NCBI GenBank assembly: GCA_001179505.1
Contig: CDMY01000677.1
Span: 95,159 to 159,158 of the forward strand
Direction: 5' to 3'
Source of the DNA: Vitrella brassicaformis
Taxonomy: Eukaryota; Sar; Vitrellaceae
DNA: 64,000 nucleotides
Part shown: positions 1 to 9,858 of the stretch, piece by piece
Numbering within the stretch: the first letter of the stretch is position 1
Layout: the number at the start of each line of letters is the position of its first letter
Position numbers and translations under genes: made by a program
Notes under the pieces: model-generated
Told to the model about the DNA's origin: nothing
What the model saw: only the letters and a program-made list of their open reading frames with translations
Database searches by the model: none

Positions 1-1950
1 CAAGGAAAGAATGGGCGGGCTTTGATTTGTTGATGGTCATTGCTGCGGTTGTGTATGGTGTGTGCAGTGGATTCTTCCGGACGTTGCTGCGCGGTCTTCC
101 TCCAGGGACTGAGTTTGCGGTCAAGCTGACTGCAGACGATGATCCGGTGACGCAGCGATTCAGCCCGCCCAGCAAAGCCGTCAAAACACTGGAGGAGGCG
201 CTGAGTACGAACGAAGATGGAATGGATGTCAGGTATCCATCCATGGGCGGATGGCTTCTGCGCTGTGTGTATGCCTGTCAGACCCGCCTCCTTCACATAC
301 AGTGAAGGTCCATCGCACCGACCCCAGGCTGAACAAACAGAGAGTGGTGGGCAAATGCGTGTATCGTATCGCGGCGCCCTTCCCATCAGCTTCTGTGCTT
401 TGGTTGGTCAGCATCCGACTGGGGCTCAGTCTGTCTGTGTGGATGTGCACTGGCACCATCCCCACCTCCCCAGTGACTTCTCCAACAGCCCCTTTGATAC
501 GTTCTTCACTGGTGGGTAAGCCACCAGCTGCTGAGGCAGGAGAGCGGGATTCCGCCTCTGCTTTTGTGTGTGTCCCTCTATCTGTCCAGTGTCTGCCAAG
601 TACCGTGACGAGCCTCCATGGGCTATCTGCGAAGACTATCGTGCTGAAGACTACACAATCAAGGTGACGCCTGCATCCATCATACATGGACGTCAGTGCC
701 GTTGGCATCTTCGTTATGGTACCTCTTTACCACTCAGCGTAATTGCGGGCATCCCGTGTACTCGTCCCTCCAGTACTATCACCCGTGGAGGTCAGGGAGA
801 CCCACACAGACCACCCATGCCATCTCGGCTGAGGTTCTTGACGCATGCTCTTGCCAGGCCAGCATCGGCGTATCATACGGTGTGCGGTCTTCGAGATGGC
901 CACAACATCACATTCGAAGTGGCGACATACAAGTAAGACGCAGAGACGGATGGATGGATGGAGATAGTGAGGGAGATAGTGAGGGAGATAGGGGGGGAGA
1001 TAGGGGGGAGGGCGGGAAAGACATTCCAAAAGCCAGAGGGAGAAGGTGTCTCTTCCCTGCTATGTGTGTCAGTTGCGACGGTCCCGGCCCGTTGACAGAG
1101 ATGACGGCCCCTCTGCCGCCAAAAGGTGCGCACCAGCCTTCAATACACAGGCCGGCGTGTGTGTCGATATATGTATGCTGATCTTTTCTCAGCCCCTGAC
1201 GTAGTGCGCCGCATTCATGTCCGCGATCGCACCATCTACCTCGACTGGGTGCCGCAGCATAGCCCATGGATCAGCGGCTACGCCATCTACCTGGTGGGTG
1301 GGCAAGGAGAGGGGACACAAGGGGTACCCACACACACACACACACGGAGATGACATGTGTGGGGGTATGGTGTTGTGCAGGGTTTATCGGGCATGGATGC
1401 GATGAAGCTGCTGTGTTATGTGCCGCTGCACGAGGGCGGGTCTGTGGACCTGCCTTTGATACCCCTCGACATGAAGAAGACACTCGTCATACAGGACAGA
1501 CTGCCGGTAAGCGACAAATGCAATGCATGACCATCATGGATGGCCATTCTTTGTCCGTGTGTCTGTTTGTCTGTCAGCTGGGATGGGACGCCTGCAATGA
1601 CACGCGCACCATCAAGCAGCAGCAGGAGATCGGCGTGTCCGCCAGACTCATCTATGGAAGTAACCCACTGGGACGACACGAGGATGTCTGTGCCTTTCTG
1701 TGCCGCCGTGCAGGCGAGTCCCCCCTGTCTCGCGCGCCGCTGAATGGCTGGATCGTCGATGAGGACAAACTGAGAATGAAACAGAGGAAAAGTACGGACT
1801 CACGTGTGTGGATGTGTGTGTGTGTGTGTGTGTGGATGTGTGTGGATGTGTGTGTGTGGGTCTGTCGGTGATTTCTCTGTGCTGTGTTCAGATCGAGGCG
1901 AGTGGAGGTGTTGGCGGCACATTCCGCCTCCAACACCCCTCAATTCATGA
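1..1950 (+). CDS. Fibronectin type III domain protein, 5' truncated
   Basis: 3' part of a multi-exon gene that begins before the window; the first acceptor is at 66-67. Exons can be chained in frame: 68-~229 (LRGLPPGTEFAVKLTADD, an FN3 G-strand-like segment), ~411-510, ~591-663 running into CRWHLRYG, ~676-935 (ends VCGLRDGHNITFEVATY, the classic end of an FN3 domain), ~1072-1123 (linker APLPPK), then the start of another FN3 (DVVRRIHVRDRTIYLDWVP), GLSGMDAMKLLCYVP, LGWDACNDTRT and a basic tail stopping with TGA at 1948-1950. The phases of the ATY-N-CDGPG and PLPPK-APDVV junctions fit exactly, which supports the model. FN3 modules mediate protein-protein contacts, commonly outside the cell; the partner is unknown. 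Introns carry G-rich (960-1015) and (TG)n tracts. The exon near 411-510 is the least certain. Confidence 0.6.
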
Positions 1951-2522
1951 CTCGATGCGGCCATGCAGATGTGTGTGTCCGTGTCAGTGAGTGTGCCTGA
2001 AGACTATTCATTTTTCATTGAACGAAAAGGTGGGGACAGATTTGCAACATGCTGCCGTAGGCTGACAAGCACCAGCTTGAAGGCCACTCACACACGGACA
2101 GGAAATCGGCCAGCAACGATCCGGCCACTGCGAGCTTGGATTCTCCACTTCTCCTCCCTTCTTCCCCNNNNNNNNNNNNNNNNNNNNNNNNNNNNNNNNN
2201 NNNNNNNNNNNNNNNNNNNNNNNNNNNNNNNNNNNNNNNNNNNNNNNNNNNNNNNNNNNNNNNNNNNNNNNNNNNNNNNNNNNNNNNNNNNNNNNNNNNN
2301 NNNNNNNNNNNNNNNNNNNNNNNNNNNNNNNNNNNNNNNNNNNNNNNNNNNNNNNNNNNNNNNNNNNNNNNNNNNNNNNNNNNNNNNNNNNNNNNNNNNN
2401 NNNNNNNNNNNNNNNNNNNNNNNNNNNNNNNNNNNNNNNNNNNNNNNNNNNNNNNNNNNNNNNNNNNAGCGTCCCCCTCCAAGGCGGAGATCAGAGCTTG
2501 GACCTCTAAGCATACATCCGTG
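1951..2522. other. Intergenic stretch with a 300-N assembly gap
   Basis: Interval between the FN3 gene and the next start. N's fill 2168-2467, exactly 300, so a placeholder size is likely. The left flank holds one TGCGAGCT(T) octamer at 2129-2136, the same element found in other start-site intervals of the window. No coding segment is supported in the visible sequence. Confidence 0.7.
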
Positions 2523-3845
2523 ATGGCCTCATATGCTTTCCTCTGTCTGCTCTGCGCTTTCACCTCATTCATCGCATCCGCGAGCGCACAGGGTGAAGTG
2601 GCTATGCGTTCTCATCGCTAGATCTGTGCCACCTGTGTGTGGGCTGCAGTCAGGGTGAACCAGACCGATGGCGTCCTTCGGAGTGCCGACGGCCTCGGCA
2701 CGCCCATTCATTCAGGCCTCTACTACGCTCACGTAGGTATGTCCGATCTGTATGCCCTCGACGGGGCAGGCGTCAGCATATACGAGAGCATTCACCTCAA
2801 GTTCAACGATTCAAGCGAGGTGCGGCGCACTCACCTCGCCGGGAGGGCGTTGGTGCTCATGTGCGCTCTGTGCGTGTATGTGTGCGTGTGTGTGTGATAC
2901 TGTCAGTTTTATGCTCCGATTGAGTCGATGTTTCGGTACCCCAACGGCACTGTTCGCGTCTATCTGGGCGGCGGATGGGAGATGACGCTCAACAAAGGTA
3001 AGTAGGAATCGCCTCCGTCCCTTTCGTTCGTTCCCCTCCACCCTCCACCTATGTGTGTGTATTTGTGCAGATGGTCTGCAGCTGTACGACTCTAAAGGCG
3101 TCTTGGCCAAGGAGATCACTGTCGTGCCAGCGGAGGAGAGGAGGCTGCAATCGGTACACAGCCAGACACACACACACACACACCAACAGACATACTTCTG
3201 CTCTCTCACGCGTGTGTGTATCCCGGGCGATTGGTTGGGTGCAGACTTCTGGTAGCACAGGCGGCACCAAGGCATTGGGCTGCGCCCTGACGGGATGTGG
3301 CAGCGCGCGAGGTCAGCATACACGCGTCAGGATTGCCTTGGTTGCTCTTGTCGCCATGTGTCTGCGTGTCCATCTGCAGTTGGGTTGAATGCGCGTTACC
3401 GCAATTCGCGCCCCTGGCTGCCCGCGGTGCCCGACGACGAGGCGTACCTGCCCCTCCCTCTTGCGCAGGCTAACGTCCTCGACTCATACTACGCTTTTGG
3501 CACAGGTGGGTTGTGCCGTGCATGGCTCCATGACTGAGAGAGGGTCCCATTGATGTGCCCGGTGTGGTTCGTGGCTCTGCCTTGTCTGCTGCAGGCGGCA
3601 GCAACGCCCAAGTGCCATGCGAAAGTAAGATGCTCAGACAAAGACGCCACTCCACATTTCTTCTATGTGTGGGTGTCTGCCTTTGTCTTGTTTCAGATCT
3701 GTACTACTACAACACCCACACAGCGCAGTGCAAGAGGGCGCCCCGAGGCCGCAGTCGGGTGGACGCGGGCTACACGCTGAGAGACAAGTACAGAAACGAC
3801 GTGCAGGGCATCGGCGTCATTCCCCTCAGATACGGCTTCTGGTAG
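2523..3845 (+). CDS. Secreted hypothetical protein
   Basis: The start at 2523 is chosen because the first 23 residues form a clear signal peptide (MASYAFLCLLCAFTSFIAS, then ASAQ). Exon 1 ends at 2592; the intron at 2593-2649 (GTGAAG...CTGCAG, 57 bp) joins in frame to VRVNQTDGVLRSADG. Later exons carry IHLKFNDSSE, FYAPIESMFRYPNGTVRVYLGGG, DGLQLYDSKGVL, TSGSTGGTKALGCALTGCGS, LNARYRNSRPWLPAVPDDEAY and a Tyr-rich end, DLYYYNTHTAQCKR, finishing GIGVIPLRYGFW-stop at 3845. Several N-x-S/T sites (NQT, NDSS, NGT) and paired cysteines fit a glycosylated extracellular or vacuolar protein. No family is recognised. It sits tail-to-tail with the next minus-strand gene. Confidence 0.6.
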
Positions 3846-4500
3846 CGAGTGCCATGTGTGTGTGTGTGTGTGTCGTAGTCCATTAGTGTGCGTGCCTGTG
3901 TAAGTATGTGTGGGTGTGGGGTGTATAGAGTCTTTTGCTCTCTCGCTGCATTCGCTCGTTCATTCGTCAGTTAGTGACGTTTTTCAAGTGCGTCCATGTG
4001 CAAGCGGCTGTCGTGTACAGTGAGGCCAGTCAAGTCAGCTGACTGTCGCGTGGTGGTCGTCCGTTCGATGAAGCGCTTTCTCCTCTTCTAGGTCTGTGAC
4101 TACTCTCACCACCCGTAATGCCCTCATTGCAGCCATGAGAATGGACTGCACAGTGGAGCATTCCGGACGGTGCGGTGATCCACAGACCGACCGCAGAGAA
4201 AGCGAGTGGTAGCTAGTGCTGTCATCTCTGTCAGTCTCTCTTTATTCGAGCCGTCAGTCGCCATGTCTGTGGGTTTTCGACGGCCATGTTGCTGCCTTTA
4301 TCGATGTGTGTGGTGCCTGCCATGGTTGTCCCGTACCCGTAGCCGACAGCATCGACCATCGACAGCTGCCCCTTGCAAGCACAGCCGCTGTGCATGGGGC
4401 AGTTGTCTTGGTGTGTGTGCGGCGACGCATACGGTCAGACCAAAAGGGCCTGTGCAGACAATTCTCGAGTCTTTTTCACCGCTTGAGATGAGCATATCAC
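3846..4500. other. Convergent intergenic interval
   Basis: 3' flanks of two convergent genes. It contains a (GT)n tract at ~3854-3872 and short open frames on both strands, but no domain, no splice-consistent exon chain and no RNA gene that I can support. Confidence 0.5.
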
Positions 4501-7500
4501 TCACGTGCATCGAAAGCAATGCAGGCAGTTGTCCCGACACCCCAGCAAAACACGAGACACACACGGCCTGCCTGGTGCACTCTCGACACTCACCACCTCC
4601 CCTCCCGAGTAGCTCTCATACACATCCACCTCACTGACCTCAGTGCTCTCAGCAGCACCACTAAAGAACGAAGGCAGAAAAACGTGCCAGGCCGACCGGC
4701 ATCCCACCACATCAAACACCCCCACCCATCCCCCCTCCGCGCAAGCAACCACCCCCAAACGCCCCCCTTCGCCGAGAGTGACGGCCTTCACGTTGTGGCT
4801 GAGCAGACGGCCGCCCTGCAGGCGCCCACACGGCCCCACAGCACCGCTGCCGACGTCGACGCGGTGGAGGGAGCCGTCCCGTGCACAGATTATGGCGGCA
4901 GATCTGCCGTCACTACTGAGCAGTGGACTCACAGGCGACGCGAAGATGGCAGGCAGAATGGCTGTTGACTCGTCCGTTGAGGGTGGCAGAGGGACGGTGG
5001 TTCGCCACATAAGCTCGCCATCGGCTTCAGCCACACCGTAGACCGAGCCGCCACCCGTGCATACCACCAGCAGGAGCCCTCCACTTGCCGACCGACACAA
5101 AAGGGGCCGCGCAAAGCACGGGCCATCCAGCTGTCGGGCCCATCGCTGCGCCATCCGTACTTGCTGCCGCCCTTCGTCACTGGTCGATAGCAGATCGATG
5201 CGCGCCACCCAGCCGCCCAGCGTCGCCACATACATGCGCTTCGTCTCTTGGTCGACCTCAGGGGCGTCCGAAAACCCACCCAAAGGCACAGCCGCTGAGG
5301 ACTTTCCCTCTGTGTTGCGTTTCCGCCTTTTTGCCGGCTGCCCGCTGCCTTCATCAGACTGCTGCACCAAACCAGACGGCTGGAATCGATGTAGCAATGC
5401 GCCTGCGTCTGCGTCGATCAGCTCGAGAGCGCCGTCGTATGTCGCCGCGACAATGGTGCCGTCAAGAATGCGCGGCGAGGCCTTGATATGGCCGGCCAGC
5501 TGAGTGACCCACCAGAGCTCGCCAGTGAGGCCATCCAGACAGACGACGGAGCCGTCATACGTTGAGACGAGCAGGCCGAGTCGAGATGGCGACCGAGGTG
5601 CGTCGGTAAGGGTGAAGGCGAGCGGCTGCGAGACGATGCGGCCCGACAGGCGGCGTGTCCAGATGGCCTCTCCGGAGCTGCAACTGATGGCCGCCAGGAC
5701 GCCACTGTGGCTGCCGGCATACACTGCCCACCCACACCCGAACAGCCGGTCCATTGAGGGTGTCTGATAGACTCCTGCTGCTGACAGCTGCGATGCCGTC
5801 ACGACCGCACAGGGAGCATCCACACAGCTCTCCAAGTACACACTCCACTCCAGCTTTGCCGTCGCGCCGCTCTCCACATTCATATGCACGGGAAGCCGCC
5901 CATTCTGGTCGCCGACGGGCCTCGCATAAGCACCACTGCGCTGAGCTGTGTCTGTGTCTGTGTTGTGATGCGCCAGTTGTTGTTGCCTCGGCAACAGAAG
6001 TCGCTCTGCGATGGTGCGGGGTGTGAGGGGTTGTGGTGGATGTGGCTGTGGTTGTGGCGCGGCTGGGAGATAGAGGGCCAGCAAGTCGGCGATCGACACC
6101 TGTGGGCCATCCTGGCGGTCTGACAGGCATCGATTCAGGCTGAAGGCCAAGTTGGCAAGCTGAGAAAACTCGGATAACGAACATAGAGACGCGTTGGGTG
6201 GCCGCTCTTCTCTTCTTTTCTTACCGTGAGGGAGTCCCACCCCCATTCTCGGAGGTCGTCATCAGGTCGGATGGCGGCCCCTCCGGTGACACCACGGCAG
6301 ACGGCCAGCACAACCTCCACAAAGTCATCCGATGATGGTGGTGTTGTCGCAGAGGGGATTCCCTGCACATCAGCGGTCGTCTGTCGCTTCACGCACACAT
6401 CCGCCAGCCCTTCCATCGACACCTGAACAGAACAAAAAGGCGGCTCCACCGTGTGTGTTCGTGTCGGTTCCCCTGACTGTCCTACCTTCATGTTGCGCGC
6501 GTTTCGCGGCAATGACTCTACGAGAACCACATCAATCACCCCGCCGCCACCGCTGCTGGCCGCCCTCCTAATTAACTGCATCACAGCGTCACGCTGGTTG
6601 TCGGAAAGCTCCCCAGGAGGCGGTAGGGTGGCCACAAAGGCTACAAGGCTGCTGTCAGACGGTTTGCTTCGTATGGTGGATTGCTGGAGGTCCGACATGG
6701 TGCAGACTCTCGCTTCGGTGATGGACACGTCGGCAGCGGTCTGAAGCGAGAGGATCTGCCGCTCGGTGGCGTCCAGCGAGACAAAGACGCCGCCAATCTT
6801 GATGCTGCGGTCGACTCTGCCCTGAAGCGAGCACACTCATTCTTGTGGCCGAGTTCAAGGGTCCGAATGTGTGTGTGTAAGGTCACCTTGAAGTGAAAGC
6901 ATCCGTCAGAGTCCCTCTCCACAACATCACCCGTACACAGCACCCTTCTCGTCTCGCCGTCGCCCACCTTGGCCGTCACAAATGCCTCTCGTGTCTCATC
7001 ACTGCATCCACCGATCGGCCCCCAGTAGCCCACCGCCAGCAACGGTCCGCCCGCGACCAGCTCGCCTTCGCGCGTCACATCAGCTGAGACCTCCACACCA
7101 GCCGCAGACCGTTGCTCCACCTCAGGCGGACCATTGACCCACCCACACGCTGCCTGCCGTCTCGCGTCGGTGCCCCTGGCGGGCAGACAACCCTCTGATG
7201 CGACGAATGTCAGGCAATCGGATGTGAGTGGCCAACCGAGGGGGACGGGTGTGGCGGGGTGTGGGGGCGCTAAAGGATGTTCGGGGAAGGGCAGTGGGAA
7301 GCAGAGGATGTCGCCAGTCGTCTCGGTAAGGCCGTACAGATTGAAGAGAGCCACAGTCGGGAGGCGCTCCCACAGCCCTCTGCATACAGACGCAACAGCG
7401 CACCAATGATGAGCGGAAAAGGGCCGTGTCGTGCTTTGGTCAGGTGGCTCACATGGCAGTGCCCCACACCAGTGGTTCCCCCGAGAAGACCACCAGACGC

Positions 7501-8566
7501 AGCGTCGCTGCCACCCGCGGCCACACAACGTCCTCCTCATCGACCATCCGCAGCGCCATCGACACCAACGTCGGCACCACAGTCAGGTGCGTCACCTGAC
7601 AATACCAGACACAATACACAATACATACATACAAGACACATACGTGCTCTTCCCACCCCTCCCTGCCTCCTCTCACCTTTGCGTCCGCCAGCCACTGCCA
7701 GAAGGCGCCCACGTCGACGGTGTGCAAGCCACTAGGAGCGATGGCCACGCACCCACCAGCCAGCAGTGGCGTCAGGATCTCTGCCACGTGGTCGACAAAC
7801 CCCACTGGAGTGCGCTGTGCGTACACAGAGGCACTGTCCACCATGAGCCGATCCATGCCCCACCGGGCGCGCATGAGAAGCGCCGAACGTGACAGCACGA
7901 CCAGCTTCGGATCACCGGTGCTCCCGGATGTGCAGAGAAGGACCGCCGACTCGTCTGTCCGCTCCTGTCTGCCGTCTTGCAGTGACGCTTGTTGACGTGC
8001 ATGTGAATGTGCGCCGAGGAGTGTGTCGATGGACAGCAGTGAGGGAGAGGGGGCGAGGGATGAGACCCTCCGCTGCCACAGGGGAATGTGGGCCGACGTG
8101 GTGATGACCAGGCGCAGCTGCTGGTGCAGAGACTGGAGCAGTGAGCTGACGGCCGAGGGGGGAAGCGATGGGTCGATGGGACACACCAGCAACTCATCTG
8201 AATGAACAAGACAACAAGGCACAGGTGTGCAGGCGGCGTGGCACATGCATTCACGTGTGTGCTGCTCTGTGCTATAATCTGACCCGTCATGAGTGCCGCC
8301 ATCAGAGCCACCACATAGGTCACGCTCCGCGGCATGGCCAACAGCACAACAGGCTTCACGTGGCTCCCCACATCCCCTCCTCCTTCGCTGAGCCTGAGCA
8401 GCTCCACCTTCATTCGCTCCTTCACCCTGTTGACGGTCGCCCACATCCGTCTGTGCGTCCATCTCTCCACGTCCGCGCCTCTGTTCTCCACCAGCAAAAG
8501 GGCAGCCGCGTCGCGATGCTCGTGGCAGGCAAACGCATCGGCGAAAGACGGTTGTGAGGGGGTCAT
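4501..8566 (-). CDS. AASDH: Adenylation–carrier–beta-propeller enzyme, AASDH/ACSF4-like
   Basis: Seven exons chain in phase: 8284-8566, 7677-8197, 7453-7595, 6887-7379, 6486-6821, 6225-6422 and 4501-6159, encoding about 1210 aa (animal family members are ~1100). The N-terminal half is an AMP-binding domain: CTSGSTGDPK (A3 loop), YGLTETTGD (A5), LCTGDV (A7), GRVDRSIKIGG (A8) and the A10 region LPRNARNMK with its lysine. A carrier domain follows with REWGWDSLT, whose Ser is the expected phosphopantetheine site although the usual GG is WGW. The last ~500 aa are PQQ/WD-like blades (VYAGSHSGVLAAI, STYDGSVVCLDG, AATYDGALELID, CTGGGSVYGVAEADG), about seven, ending in GCRDNCLHCFRC. This A–PCP–propeller order is that of AASDH/ACSF4/U26. 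The family is thought to activate an amino or fatty acid onto its own carrier; the true substrate is not known from sequence. It starts only 18 bp after the end of the next upstream gene. Confidence 0.85.
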
Positions 8567-8583
8567 GACGATTGTTGTTCATG

Positions 8584-8951
8584 TCATGCGGTTGACACAC
8601 TTTGTGTTTGCTGCTGCTGCTGTTGCTGCTCCTGTTGCTTCCAGCCCTGCTTAGCTGCCTCCCTCTCGCGGTCTCTGTGGTCCATCATCCTCACGTTGGC
8701 CACGTACTTCTTGTGCTCGTCGAGCGCCGCGTCATCGATGTTGTGATACCAAATGTGAGTGGCGAACCCGCCGATGCCCGTGAAAGCACCTGACATACGA
8801 GATGGATGCACATTCAACGCATGGGATCTATGTGGTTTGTGTGGATGTGTTGCTGTGCTCACTGACCAAAGGCTACGATGACTGCCCACGGTATGATGTG
8901 GCCCCGCCGCTGCCAATCACGCACCAGTGAGTTCACGAAGGGAATGTTCAT
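8584..8951 (-). CDS. Small one-TM protein, possible mitochondrial inner-membrane subunit
   Basis: Two exons, 8867-8951 and 8584-8789, joined by a 77-bp GT-AG intron in phase 1, give 96 aa. The order is MNIPFVNSLVRDWQRRGH, a hydrophobic segment (IIPWAVIVAFGAFTGIGGFATHIWY), then a charged helix (DEHKKYVANVRMMDHRDREREA) and a glutamine run before TGA. No cleavable signal is seen. The plan (short N-terminus, one TM, charged amphipathic tail) is typical of accessory subunits of respiratory complexes, but that is inference from shape, not from a recognised family. The octamer TGCGAGCT (minus-strand sense) lies 25 bp upstream of the ATG. The glutamine run is encoded by a (CTG/CAG)-type tract and may vary in length. 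Confidence 0.65.
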
Positions 8952-8975
8952 TGCGAGATCTTAGTCTGCACTCCT

Positions 8976-8983
8976 AGCTCGCA
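8976..8983 (-). promoter_or_regulatory. Octamer TGCGAGCT upstream of the small TM gene
   Basis: Reads AGCTCGCA on the plus strand, 25 bp before the ATG at 8951. It is one of ten copies noticed in start-site intervals of this window. Confidence 0.4.
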
Positions 8984-9090
8984 AGGCCTCACGAGTTTTT
9001 GCGGATCTGAGTGGCGTCAACCACATCAAGAACGTCCGAAGGGGCAGGTGAGGTGCACACATGCGATATCTGACAAAAACAATCAAGTCC

Positions 9091-9430
9091 ATCAATCAAG
9101 TCCATCCTGAAGCAGCACGAGACCGCCAAGAAGAAGAAATACCGCTCGGCCGTCTGCGACTCCCGCGTGACCTTCTGCCCTCTGGTGGTGACGTGTGACG
9201 GTGTGTGGGGACACGATGCCAACGTGTTCATCGCCCACATGGCTCATGCGCTGTTGGAGAAGGAGGGGTGGAAGGGTCGGGGGTTCAGTCATGTGTCTGG
9301 ATGGATTCGCTCTCGCTTGTCTATCGCCCTCGCGCGTGCGACTAGCTTCTGTCTGCGTGGGGGAGGGAGGGGAGGGTTTGCGGGACTGGGGTGTGCTGAT
9401 GGGGCGGGGATAGATCCCTCCTCCCCTTGA
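9091..9430 (+). mobile_element. Relic of a reverse-transcriptase/retroelement C-terminus
   Basis: An open stretch in one frame reads KSILKQHETAKKKKYR, then VTFCPLVVTCDGVWGHDANVF, HMAHALLEKEGW and VSGWIRSRLSIALARATSFCLRG before a Gly-rich end and stop at 9430. The pattern 'TPLV.S.DG..G.EA..F...A..L...W.....V..W.R.RLSFA..RAT..CLRG' is the familiar C-terminal signature of reverse-transcriptase-containing elements scattered through protist and algal genomes. Only this end is present, with no upstream RT core (no YxDD) in the flanking sequence, so it is a fragment or remnant. It lies in the 907-bp gap between two divergent genes. Recognition is from memory of the motif; a profile search would settle it. 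Confidence 0.5.
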
Positions 9431-9726
9431 GCCTGTTTGAGTCTGCGTGCTGATGGGACTGTATCTGTATTTGTATGAGTATCACGGACACACAGACGAG
9501 TGTTACGGTTAATGACAGTTTCCACACTTCCTTCCGTCTCGGCTGCGCAGGGATGTTCCCATCGAAGCTGAACGAGTAGAAAAACGGGCCGCCTTCCTCC
9601 ATGGCTGTCCTGCTCAGCATTCAGCAACACTTACACACTCATCTAGAGGCGAGGAGGAAGGCAAGCCGACCGTTAGGGTTCTGCCCTAGGCGATATTTGA
9701 CCCCGTACACACTGTAAAAAGATTTG

Positions 9727-9734
9727 AGCTCGCA
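9727..9734 (+). promoter_or_regulatory. Octamer AGCTCGCA upstream of the oocyst-wall-like gene
   Basis: Reverse complement of TGCGAGCT, 125 bp before the ATG at 9859, within TTTGAGCTCGCAGC. Confidence 0.4.
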
Positions 9735-9858
9735 GCAAGTTGCCGCAATCGCACCTCCTGACATCGGGAAGAAAGGAGGACCGACAAGGAAAACCACCCC
9801 ACCACCGCAGCGGCGTCCTGACACAAGCCCGCCTGAGCGCGTGAGTTTTTCGTCAACG

